Shown here: positions 6,481-11,944 of the stretch, piece after piece
Numbering within the stretch: the stretch's first letter is position 1
Layout: every line of letters begins with the position of its first letter
Source: an uncultured Oscillospiraceae bacterium
Lineage (GTDB): Bacteria > Bacillota > Clostridia > Oscillospirales > Oscillospiraceae
Direction: 5' to 3'
DNA: 11,965 bases
Assembly (NCBI GenBank): GCA_934655935.1
Contig: CAKUHJ010000049.1
Location: 1 to 11,965, forward strand
The notes under the pieces: generated by a model
What the model was told of the DNA's origin: nothing
Databases searched by the model: none
What the model saw: only the letters and a program-made list of their open reading frames with translations
Position numbers and translations under genes: made by a program

Positions 6481-7032
6481 TTATTTTGCAACGGCCAGCT
6501 GCTCAAGCCGCCGGCCATTCTGGAACTGCGTACAATAAATATTTGTGCACTGCCGGAACTGGCGAAAGGTTCTCTGCGCCTTCTGCTCGTCGCCGTAGAC
6601 CTTCCAGGTCCCGACGCATTTGAAATTCGCGGCCCGGTTTTCCATGAAGCCCCGTACATCCTCGGGCGGATAGCTCAGGAAAAGACCGATTTCATGCGGA
6701 GATTCTTCGCTCGTCTGCAGCTTGCGGGACAGCTCTGCGATGCACTGTTCAGGGCTGAGCCCTGCGTAGCCCATCCGCGCCAGAAGCGCCTGTGCCTGTG
6801 CATCCTGAAGATCGTGCCGAAGCCTTCCCGGCCGGTACAGATACAAAAGCGCCCTCTTTTCCATAAAACGCAGCGGCAGCAGGCACAGGCCCTTGCCGCG
6901 CAGGCGGCGGTTCATTTCTGCAATCTCAAGCCGGAGGGTGCGCTGCGTCGTATACGGATGCGTAAAGAGGCTGCCGGTTTTCAGGCCTGCCAGCGTCGGC
7001 GCGCATTGGCGTACCATCACTTCTTCTGACAT
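6481..7032 (-). CDS. DUF3793 family protein
   Basis: 183 residues, no signal peptide or membrane segment, probably cytoplasmic; function unknown. The family pattern as I recall it is visible: Cys10-Ala-Pro-Thr-Leu-Ala-Gly-Leu-Lys near the N terminus (10-18), SPHEIGLFLSYPPEDVRGF at 111-129, and GTWKVYGDEQKAQRTFRQFR at 141-160 with Cys162 following. Cys10 and Cys162 are candidate functional residues. ATG at 7032 has GGAAGGAG upstream. Its promoter overlaps the 18-bp palindrome also found at feoA1, and flavodoxin follows 27 nt downstream. That places it in an iron-limitation response by context only. The family assignment rests on memory of the motif. Confidence 0.8.
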   Translation of the reverse strand: MSEEVMVRQCAPTLAGLKTGSLFTHPYTTQRTLRLEIAEMNRRLRGKGLCLLPLRFMEKRALLYLYRPGRLRHDLQDAQAQALLARMGYAGLSPEQCIAELSRKLQTSEESPHEIGLFLSYPPEDVRGFMENRAANFKCVGTWKVYGDEQKAQRTFRQFRQCTNIYCTQFQNGRRLEQLAVAK

Positions 7033-7092
7033 TGCGGAGCTCCTTCCGTTTTTTGTTTCGATTCAGTTTTCCCGGTTTTGTGCGTTCTATTT

Positions 7093-7110
7093 AGTTAGAG
7101 TTCTTTAACC
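7093..7110. promoter_or_regulatory. Predicted DtxR-type operator C (DUF3793-flavodoxin promoter)
   Basis: Minus strand GGTTAAAGAACTCTAACT, an imperfect palindrome (GGTTAAAG against CTCTAACT; outer halves differ only by purine swaps). It closely matches the sites at 11300-11317, 11324-11341 and 11389-11406 and covers the -10 box of the DUF3793 promoter. GGTTA/TAACC half-sites recall the DtxR/IdeR box, but with a longer spacing. Confidence 0.65.
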
Positions 7111-7122
7111 ATCGCTTTTCAA
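7094..7122 (-). promoter_or_regulatory. Likely promoter of the DUF3793-flavodoxin operon
   Basis: Minus strand: TTGAAA at 7122-7117 (5 of 6), 17-bp spacer, TCTAAC at 7099-7094 (4 of 6). The -10 box lies inside operator C, so a bound repressor would block polymerase. Leader of about 55 nt. Confidence 0.55.
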
Positions 7123-7159
7123 AAGCGCGTTCCCCTGTTTCGCGGGAGAACGCGTTTTT
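7121..7159. terminator. Bidirectional terminator after the HMA gene
   Basis: CGCGTTC 7126-7132 pairs with GAACGCG 7148-7154 and CCC 7133-7135 with GGG 7144-7146, one bulged A, 8-nt loop. Flanks are AAAA at 7121-7124 (TTTT on the minus strand) and TTTTT at 7155-7159. It begins 2 nt after the HMA stop and separates the feo operon from the DUF3793-flavodoxin promoter. Confidence 0.85.
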
Positions 7160-7161
7160 GC

Positions 7162-7422
7162 TCATCTGTGGAACAAACCCGCAAGGCCGGATTTCTTCTG
7201 CGCCTCGCCTGCCTGAACGCTTACAAGCGTATAGCCTGTTTCGGCAATTGCGGCGCGAAGCTTCTGCTCGTCCAGCGGCTGCTCGCTCAGAACGACGCTT
7301 TCGCCCTTGCTGTGCGAGCTTGTCACCTTTTTCACTGGAAAGCTCCGGCGAATGACGTCGTTGATGTGGGATTCACACATCCCGCACATCATGCCGTCGA
7401 TTTTCAATCTGGCTTCAATCAT
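7162..7422 (-). CDS. Heavy-metal-associated (HMA) domain protein, CopZ-like
   Basis: 86 residues, cytoplasmic. One HMA (ferredoxin-like) domain with the metal site GMMCGMCESH: Cys13 and Cys16 in CxxC, the first residue being Met-Met-Cys as in Cu(I) chaperones. The family usually hands Cu(I) or another soft metal to a P-type ATPase or regulator; no such ATPase is in the window, so cargo is unknown. A basic tail (KKSGLAGLFHR) follows the domain. ATG at 7422 is preceded by AGGAGG at 5-nt spacing and overlaps the last 8 nt of the upstream regulator gene, so translation is coupled. Longer frames would lie inside that regulator and show no similarity. Last gene before the terminator of the feo operon. 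Confidence 0.88.
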   Translation of the reverse strand: MIEARLKIDGMMCGMCESHINDVIRRSFPVKKVTSSHSKGESVVLSEQPLDEQKLRAAIAETGYTLVSVQAGEAQKKSGLAGLFHR

Positions 7423-7831
7423 AGCTGCCTCCTGTTTCCGGACTCGGTGCGGACGGCGCGGGTCCCGTCTGCACAGACAGCTCCTCGAGCTGCCCGGACA
7501 GCTCCGCAAGCACCGCACAGGCCGCGTTTTTGCAGCTTTGTTCATCGAGGCCAAGCGCACCCTGCAGCTTTTCGCACAGAGGCTGGCTGTAGGCTTCATA
7601 GCGCGCCGCCGCCTCGCGTCCGGCCGGGCTGAGAAAGACGCTGCCGTAACGCTTCTTTTCCACAAGCCCCGCCGCGGCCAGATTCTGGATCATGGCGTGG
7701 GTGCTGGGCTTGGAAACGCCGAGCTGTGCGGCGACGTCCACGCTGCGCACGCCCTTTCCGCTTCTGCACAGCTCGGAAATGGCGAGCAGATAGCGGATGG
7801 AAGCCGGTGAAAGCGCTTTTTCCTGAAGCAT
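7415..7831 (-). CDS. DtxR-like winged-helix regulator lacking metal ligands
   Basis: 138 residues. Residues 10-75 form a DtxR/MntR-type winged helix: RSVDVAAQLGVSKPSTHAM (29-47) is the helix-turn-helix, and LVEKKRYGSVFLSPAG (56-71) the wing. Residues 83-119 resemble the short dimerisation domain. Compared with the second regulator at 11461-11832, every metal ligand has changed: Asp9/Glu12 become Arg/Leu in SIRYLLA (11-17), His78 becomes Gln83, and the Cys-x-x-Glu-His motif becomes CAVLA (105-109), retaining only Cys. A metal-blind DNA-binding protein or a FeoB partner comparable to FeoC are the options (inference). Ser/Pro-rich tail from 120. ATG at 7831 follows AAAGGAGG. The HMA gene overlaps its 3' end. 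Confidence 0.82.
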   Translation of the reverse strand: MLQEKALSPASIRYLLAISELCRSGKGVRSVDVAAQLGVSKPSTHAMIQNLAAAGLVEKKRYGSVFLSPAGREAAARYEAYSQPLCEKLQGALGLDEQSCKNAACAVLAELSGQLEELSVQTGPAPSAPSPETGGSYD

Positions 7832-7903
7832 GGCGTTGGCCTCCTTTCGTCGGGGGATTCCGTCCGGCCGCAGCGCGGCTGGAGCGAAGGCCTCTTTGGT
7901 TTT

Positions 7904-7940
7904 CGGGCAGACGCGGAAGCTGTCTGACCGCGTCTGCCCG
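7904..7940 (-). other. Strong U-less hairpin inside the feo operon
   Basis: CGGGCAGACGCGG at 7904-7916 pairs exactly with CCGCGTCTGCCCG at 7928-7940 (13 bp, mostly G/C, 11-nt loop). It lies 5 nt past the stop of the FeoB-associated protein gene. On the minus strand it is followed by AAAACC, so it is not a classic terminator. It may protect the feoA-feoB part of the mRNA from 3' decay or act as a partial attenuator for the regulator and HMA genes. Confidence 0.65.
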
Positions 7941-7945
7941 AGGAA

Positions 7946-8125
7946 TCAATGCTGCTTTCCGCTGTGACACTGGCCGTGCATGGCACAGTGCGCGCAATTG
8001 CAGCCGCAGGAGGATTTTCCACGCTTCTTCTGCCGGATCAGATAAATGATGATGGAGGTTACAATGGCAAGTAATATGGCACAGATGAGAATCGTCCCCA
8101 GATTCTCACGAATCCAGCTGAGCAT
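7946..8125 (-). CDS. FeoB-associated Cys-rich membrane protein
   Basis: 59 residues. One membrane helix at about 9-31 (LGTILICAILLAIVTSIII), then a basic stop-transfer RQKKRGK and a Cys/His-rich tail CGCNCAHCAMHGQCH (40-54) with five Cys and three His. This layout is that of the small proteins found next to feoB in Firmicutes, thought to assist Fe(II) handling at the membrane; the exact role is not established. Positive residues suggest the Cys-rich tail is cytoplasmic, where it could take iron leaving FeoB. ATG at 8125 has GAAGGAG at 9-nt spacing; an upstream in-frame TTG at 8134 touches that site and is less likely. It starts 46 nt after feoB. Confidence 0.9.
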   Translation of the reverse strand: MLSWIRENLGTILICAILLAIVTSIIIYLIRQKKRGKSSCGCNCAHCAMHGQCHSGKQH

Positions 8126-8171
8126 GAAAATCAACTCCTTCGGGAAATATCAGTGAAAGATTCGCTTCAGA

Positions 8172-10661
8172 TCAGACCTTTGTGGTCAGCTTCGTCGCTT
8201 CCTTATAGGGCTTGAAGAGCATGTAGCCGATCAGGCCGAGCGCTGCAACCGAGAACACGAGGCCGATAACGTTGGCATTGCCGGTGAACAGACCGCCGAA
8301 CTGGTTGACCATCATGGCGATCAGATAGGCGAAGCCGCACTGATAGCCGATTGCAAACCACGTCCACTTGGCGTTGTTCATCTCGCGCTTGATGGCGCCG
8401 ATGGCCGCAAAGCACGGAGCGCACAGAAGGTTGAAGACCAGGAAGGAATAGCCGGTGATGCCGGTGAAGGCATTTGCAAGGTTCTGATAGACCGTGCCGT
8501 CGCCGCCGCCATAGAGAATGCCGAGCGTGCCGACGATGTTCTCCTTGGCGACCAGGCCCGTGATGGAGGCGACAGCCGCCTGCCAGTTGCCCCAGCCGAG
8601 GGGCTTGAAGATCCAGGCGATCGCGCCGCCGATGGCCGCGAGAATCGAAGCGTCGATTTCGCTTTCGTCGAGCATGCGGAACGTGCCGTCAACCCAGCCG
8701 AAGTAGGTGGTGAACCAGACAAAGATCGTGGACAGAAGGATGATCGTACCGGCCTTCTTGATGAAGCTCCAGCCGCGCTCCCACATGGAGCGGAGCACAT
8801 TGGAGACGGTCGGCCAGTGGTAAGCCGGCAGCTCCATGACAAACGGAGCGGGCTCGCCGGAGAACATCTTCGTCTTCTTCAGCATAATGCCGGAGATGAT
8901 GATGGCCGCCATACCGATGAAGTACGCGGAGGTGGAGACCCAGGGGCTGCCGCCGAAGAGCGCGCCCGCGATCATGCCGATGAAGGGCACCTTCGCGCCG
9001 CAGGGGATAAAGGTGGTGGTCATGACCGTCATACGGCGGTCACGTTCATTTTCAATCGTACGCGAGGCCATAACGCCCGGCACGCCGCAGCCGACGCCGA
9101 TGAGCATCGGGATGAAGGATTTGCCGGAGAGGCCGAACTTACGGAAGATACGGTCCAGAACGAAGGCAATACGGGCCATGTAGCCGCAGGCCTCCAGAAA
9201 CGCGAGCATCAGGAACAGGACGAGCATCTGCGGCACAAAGCCGAGCACCGCGCCGACACCGGCGACAATACCGTCCAGAATCAGGCCGCTCAGCCAGTCG
9301 GCTGCGTTCGCCGCCTCCAGCGCATTTCCGACCAGAACCGGAACGCCGGGGACCCAAACGCCATAGTCGGCGGGATCGGGCTCGTCAAAGCCGTTTTCTT
9401 CAAAGTAGCTGACCGCGTCCAGATAGCTCATGCCGATGGTGGTTTCCTCATCCGCGTCATCCGGAACAGCATCATAATAAGCGGTCATATCGTTGATTGC
9501 AAGGGTTTCCTCATCCTCAACGCCGATTTCGGCGGTTTCGGATTCGGGGGTCAGGGCCTTCATTTCGGCAAGCGCAGCGTCTGCGTCAAAGTCCTCGGCT
9601 TCGGTATCGAGACCGTAGAACGCTTCGGCAGCCTGCGCGGCAGCCGTATATTCATCGGCAGCTTCCGAATAAGCGGACGAGCCGATGCCGAACAGATGCC
9701 AGCCGTCGCCGAAGAGTCCGTCGTTCGCCCAGTCCGTCGCCGGTGCGCCGACCGCGACCATTGCGATATAGTAAACCAGGAACATGACGACCGCGAAGAT
9801 CGGAAGACCCAGCCAGCGGTTGGTAACAATGCGGTCAATCTTATCCGAGGCGGAAAGCTGGCCCTTGTTCTTTTTCTTGTAGCAGCTCTTGATGACCTCT
9901 GCAATGTAGACGTAGCGCTCGTTGGTGATGATGCTCTCGGCGTCGTCGTCCAGCTCCGCTTCCGCGGCCTTGATGTCCGTTTCGATGTGCTTCATCACAT
10001 CCGCCGGAATCTTCAGCTGCTCGAGCACCTTGTCGTCGCGCTCAAAGATCTTGATCGCGTACCAGCGCTGCTGCTCGGCCGGCATGTTATGTACCGCAGC
10101 CTCTTCGATGTGCGCGAGGGTGTGCTCAACCGGGCCGGAGAAGGTGTGCTGGGGCTCGGTGTTCGCGCCCTTGCTCGCGGCGACGGCGGCCTCGGCCGCT
10201 TCCATGACACCGGTGCCCTTCAGGGCGGAAATCTCAACAACCCTGCAGCCCAGCTGGCGGGAGAGCTCCTTGACGTTGATCTGGTCGCCGTTCTTCTTGA
10301 CGACGTCCATCATGTTGATGGCCACGACCACCGGAATGCCAAGCTCCGTCAGCTGCGTGGTGAGGTAAAGGTTGCGCTCCAGGTTCGTGCCGTCGATGAT
10401 GTTCAGAATGGCGTCCGGACGCTCGCCGATCAGATAGTTTCTCGACACGACCTCCTCCAGGGTGTACGGGGAAAGCGAATAGATGCCGGGAAGGTCCATG
10501 ATGACGACGTCGTCATGCTTCTTGAGCTTGCCTTCCTTCTTCTCCACCGTGACGCCCGGCCAGTTGCCCACGAACTGGTTGGAGCCGGTCAGGGCATTGA
10601 ACAGCGTGGTTTTGCCGCTGTTCGGGTTGCCCGCAAGGGCAATTTTGATTTGCTTTTCCAT
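8172..10661 (-). CDS. feoB: Ferrous iron transport protein B
   Basis: 829 residues, long for FeoB (commonly about 650-790). Membrane Fe(II) importer with an N-terminal G domain: G1 GNPNSGKT 11-18, G2 GVTVE 36-40, G3 DLPG 56-59, G4 NMMD 116-119, G5 SALKG 145-149; then the helical regulatory domain to about 270. Membrane helices start near 284. Gate motifs include CGYMARIAF 492-500 and GVGCGVPGVMASRT 522-535, each with the conserved Cys, and a second gate region around 700-755 with CAPC. Odd point: between the first membrane helix (285-305) and the next gate lies a highly acidic insertion (about 331-440: 32 Asp/Glu, one Lys, no Arg). ATG at 10661 gives the normal FeoB start, though the nearest AAGGAG is about 14 nt away. 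Preceded by two feoA genes; FeoB partner gene follows. Confidence 0.97.
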   Translation of the reverse strand: MEKQIKIALAGNPNSGKTTLFNALTGSNQFVGNWPGVTVEKKEGKLKKHDDVVIMDLPGIYSLSPYTLEEVVSRNYLIGERPDAILNIIDGTNLERNLYLTTQLTELGIPVVVAINMMDVVKKNGDQINVKELSRQLGCRVVEISALKGTGVMEAAEAAVAASKGANTEPQHTFSGPVEHTLAHIEEAAVHNMPAEQQRWYAIKIFERDDKVLEQLKIPADVMKHIETDIKAAEAELDDDAESIITNERYVYIAEVIKSCYKKKNKGQLSASDKIDRIVTNRWLGLPIFAVVMFLVYYIAMVAVGAPATDWANDGLFGDGWHLFGIGSSAYSEAADEYTAAAQAAEAFYGLDTEAEDFDADAALAEMKALTPESETAEIGVEDEETLAINDMTAYYDAVPDDADEETTIGMSYLDAVSYFEENGFDEPDPADYGVWVPGVPVLVGNALEAANAADWLSGLILDGIVAGVGAVLGFVPQMLVLFLMLAFLEACGYMARIAFVLDRIFRKFGLSGKSFIPMLIGVGCGVPGVMASRTIENERDRRMTVMTTTFIPCGAKVPFIGMIAGALFGGSPWVSTSAYFIGMAAIIISGIMLKKTKMFSGEPAPFVMELPAYHWPTVSNVLRSMWERGWSFIKKAGTIILLSTIFVWFTTYFGWVDGTFRMLDESEIDASILAAIGGAIAWIFKPLGWGNWQAAVASITGLVAKENIVGTLGILYGGGDGTVYQNLANAFTGITGYSFLVFNLLCAPCFAAIGAIKREMNNAKWTWFAIGYQCGFAYLIAMMVNQFGGLFTGNANVIGLVFSVAALGLIGYMLFKPYKEATKLTTKV

Positions 10662-10694
10662 CTTACTGCTTCTTGCTCCTTCTTGTTTGGCTTC

Positions 10695-10710
10695 TCTAAT
10701 TCAGATTAGA
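10695..10710 (-). other. Small palindrome in the feoA2-feoB spacer
   Basis: TCTAAT 10695-10700 pairs with ATTAGA 10705-10710 (6 bp, 4-nt loop) in the 80-nt feoA2-feoB gap. It could be a weak RNA hairpin or a degenerate operator half-site pair; it does not match the 18-bp operator well. No promoter or terminator is evident in this gap. Confidence 0.3.
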
Positions 10711-10741
10711 TAGATTGAACATTCAGGCAAAAAAATACGCC

Positions 10742-10963
10742 TTACTCGACCTCGATCATCTCGGTGTCGGCCTTCCGCAGGCTCAGCTCGTACCCGCGGA
10801 CCGTAACCTCCATCGGGTCTCCCAGCGGAGCCACCTTGCGGACGTAAATCTCTGTCCCCTTCGTGATGCCCATGTCCATGATGCGGCGCTTGACCGGGCC
10901 CTCACCATGCAGCTTCACGACCTTCGCCGTTTCGCCGATTTTGGTTTCACGCAATGTTTTCAT
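10742..10963 (-). CDS. feoA: Ferrous iron transport protein A, second copy
   Basis: 73 residues, a single SH3-like FeoA domain, cytoplasmic. Seen: IGETAKVVKLHGEGPVKRRI (9-28), MDMGITKGTEIYV (29-41), GDPMEVTVRGYELSLRK (48-64), with the closing residues MIEVE typical of FeoA. FeoA is thought to bind the FeoB G domain and tune transport; it is not a transporter. ATG at 10963 has AGGAGAGG upstream. Lies 39 nt after feoA1 and 80 nt before feoB, so the three form one transcript. Of the two copies this one looks closer to the standard FeoA sequence. Confidence 0.93.
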   Translation of the reverse strand: MKTLRETKIGETAKVVKLHGEGPVKRRIMDMGITKGTEIYVRKVAPLGDPMEVTVRGYELSLRKADTEMIEVE

Positions 10964-11002
10964 ACTGTCTTCCTCTCCTTTTTTGATACTCTGCGATGTG
11001 GT

Positions 11003-11215
11003 TTAAATCATGATTTTTCTGGCCATTTCCTCGCTGATGGCAACGCGGGATTCCTTGACCTTCACAATGACGTTTCCGCCATAGGAAGACACCAGCGTCA
11101 CCGCAGCGCCGGCAACAAAGCCGAGATCCTCAAGGTGCTTCTTCAGCTCCGGGCTTCCCCCGACCTTGTGAATCAGATTTTCTTCCCCCATGGGTGCAAG
11201 CGCAAGCGGCATCAT
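11003..11215 (-). CDS. feoA: Ferrous iron transport protein A, first copy
   Basis: 70 residues, FeoA SH3-like domain: MPLALAPMGEENLIHKVGG (2-20), LKKHLEDLGFVAGAAVTLVS (24-43), GNVIVKVKESRVAISEEMA (47-65), ARKIMI at the end. The LxxLGFxxGxxVxL and G-N-V-x-V-K-V pattern is typical of FeoA domains of Clostridia. First gene of the feo operon. Tandem ATG codons at 11215 and 11212 both suit GGAGG (6 or 9 nt away); I take the first. Its promoter and two operators lie about 100 bases upstream. It differs strongly from feoA2, so it is not a recent duplicate; separate roles, for example one FeoA for FeoB and one for a regulator, are possible. Confidence 0.92.
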   Translation of the reverse strand: MMPLALAPMGEENLIHKVGGSPELKKHLEDLGFVAGAAVTLVSSYGGNVIVKVKESRVAISEEMARKIMI

Positions 11216-11278
11216 ACAGTTCCTCCGTCTTGGTTCATGTACTCAAACCAGTTCTCTAAAAGAATCAGTCAGTGGATG

Positions 11279-11297
11279 TTGCCCGCCTCAGGGGCAA
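11279..11297 (-). other. Leader hairpin of the feo transcript
   Basis: TTGCCC 11279-11284 pairs with GGGCAA 11292-11297 (6 bp, 7-nt loop), just downstream of operator B in the untranslated leader of about 100 nt. No U tract follows, so it is not a terminator; a role in mRNA stability is possible. I see no known riboswitch in this leader. Confidence 0.4.
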
Positions 11298-11299
11298 AA

Positions 11300-11317
11300 G
11301 GTTTAATCCCTCTAACC
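11300..11317. promoter_or_regulatory. Predicted DtxR-type operator B (feo leader)
   Basis: Minus strand GGTTAGAGGGATTAAACC, palindromic at its ends (GGTT/AACC). It sits at or just past the predicted transcription start, 24 bp centre to centre from operator A, so two dimers could sit close together. Confidence 0.62.
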
Positions 11318-11323
11318 GGCGCT

Positions 11324-11341
11324 AGTTTAGCATCTCTAACT
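11324..11341. promoter_or_regulatory. Predicted DtxR-type operator A (feo promoter)
   Basis: Minus strand AGTTAGAGATGCTAAACT, including TTAG-5-CTAA. Its last six bases are the -10 box of the feo promoter and the rest lies in the spacer, which is the geometry expected for repression. It shares GTTAGAG and TAAAC with operator B and the GTTA/AAC arms with operators C and D. Confidence 0.68.
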
Positions 11342-11352
11342 TATTTTGTCAA
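11324..11352 (-). promoter_or_regulatory. Promoter of the feoA1-feoA2-feoB operon
   Basis: Minus strand: perfect TTGACA at 11352-11347, 17-bp spacer, TAAACT at 11329-11324 (4 of 6). Start near 11317. The near-consensus -35 and operator-covered -10 suggest a strong promoter held down by a repressor. Confidence 0.82.
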
Positions 11353-11387
11353 GATTTTTTTCGCATATTTTTTTCTGCTTGCATTTT

Positions 11388-11416
11388 TTGTTAAAGTGTG
11401 TTAACCTAAAAATAAT
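11388..11416 (+). promoter_or_regulatory. Likely promoter of the divergent DtxR-family gene
   Basis: TTGTTA at 11388-11393 (4 of 6) and AATAAT at 11411-11416 (5 of 6), 17-bp spacer. Operator D overlaps the -35 and spacer. Start near 11423 leaves a leader of about 38 nt. Confidence 0.55.
11389..11406. promoter_or_regulatory. Predicted DtxR-type operator D (regulator's own promoter)
   Basis: Minus strand GGTTAACACACTTTAACA; it matches operator C at 13 of 18 positions, with GGTTAA and TTAACC arms on opposite strands. On the plus strand the wider TTAAAGTGTGTTAACCTAA resembles the 19-bp DtxR box. It overlaps the -35 box, suggesting autoregulation. Confidence 0.55.
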
Positions 11417-11460
11417 TTCATGTTCAATTTCGTCACTTTTGTCTGGAAGGGATTATCATC

Positions 11461-11832
11461 TTGAAAATACTGCGAGCTTCGGAAGACTATCTGGAGGCCA
11501 TGCTGATGATGCGGGACAAGCACGGCTATATCCGCTCCATTGATGTGGCCGAAACGCTTGGCGTCACAAAGCCGAGCGTCACCTACACCACAAAGCGCCT
11601 GCGTGAAAACGGCTATATCACCATGGATAAGGACGGCCTTATCACGCTGACGGACTCCGGCATGGCAATCGCCTCAAAAATGCTGGACCGGCACAAGCGC
11701 CTGTCCGCATTTCTCATCGCGCTCGGCGTCGATCCCATTACCGCGCAGGCCGACGCCTGCAAGATGGAGCATGACGTAAGCGAGCAGACCTACGAAGCCA
11801 TCTGCCGCCACGCGGAAAAATACGAGCCCTGA
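11461..11832 (+). CDS. DtxR/MntR-family metal-dependent repressor
   Basis: 123 residues, two-domain type without the SH3 domain of full DtxR (MntR length is about 142). Winged helix: IRSIDVAETLGVTKPSVTY (24-42), RLRENGYITMDKDGLITLT (46-64). Metal ligands present: Asp9 and Glu12 in SEDYLEA, His78 in DRHKRL, and Cys100, Glu103, His104 in CKMEH. Asp9 is the MntR-type residue, while Cys-x-x-Glu-His is the DtxR type; Fe(II) or Mn(II) are both possible, and the feo context favours Fe(II). Start is TTG at 11461 with GGAAGGG upstream; no in-frame ATG precedes the conserved part. Divergent from feoA1 with operator D in its own promoter. It probably acts as repressor of the feo and DUF3793-flavodoxin operons (inference). 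Confidence 0.9.
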   Translation: MKILRASEDYLEAMLMMRDKHGYIRSIDVAETLGVTKPSVTYTTKRLRENGYITMDKDGLITLTDSGMAIASKMLDRHKRLSAFLIALGVDPITAQADACKMEHDVSEQTYEAICRHAEKYEP

Positions 11833-11834
11833 GC

Positions 11835-11873
11835 CAAGCGTCCCCGGCGGGATTAAACCGCCGGGGACGCTTG
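11835..11873 (+). terminator. Long hairpin after the DtxR-family gene
   Basis: CAAGCGTCCCCGGCGG at 11835-11850 pairs exactly with CCGCCGGGGACGCTTG at 11858-11873 (16 bp, 7-nt loop), 2 nt past the stop. No T run follows (TCAGCG), so it is an atypical terminator or a 3'-end protecting structure. Confidence 0.6.
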
Positions 11874-11882
11874 TCAGCGTGT

Positions 11883-11944
11883 CGAAAAAGTCTTTTCGCC
11901 CCGCAGAGCCCGGTTTTCTGAACTTCAAAAAGTTCAGAAAACCG
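11883..11944. repeat. Hairpin-rich tail, possible dispersed intergenic repeat
   Basis: CGAAAA 11883-11888 pairs with TTTTCG 11893-11898, then CGGTTTTCTGAACTT 11911-11925 pairs exactly with AAGTTCAGAAAACCG 11930-11944 (15 bp, CAAA loop). No coding frame with recognisable similarity runs through 11833-11965. The layout resembles the REP-like intergenic elements common in gut Clostridia, but only one copy is in the window, so repeat status is a guess. Confidence 0.35.

Noticed and set aside
7423..7665. N-terminal extension of the HMA protein
   Set aside because: It is another frame of the upstream regulator gene; AGGAGG just before the ATG at 7422 fixes the start.
8817..10709. Very long open frame on the plus strand opposite feoB
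   Set aside because: It is a product of high-GC third positions antisense to a clear feoB; its composition (Arg, His, Val, Asp rich) and lack of domains or a ribosome site speak against a gene.
10695..10710. Palindrome before feoB as a fifth DtxR operator
   Set aside because: It lacks the GTTA/AAC arms at the proper distance and no promoter overlaps it.
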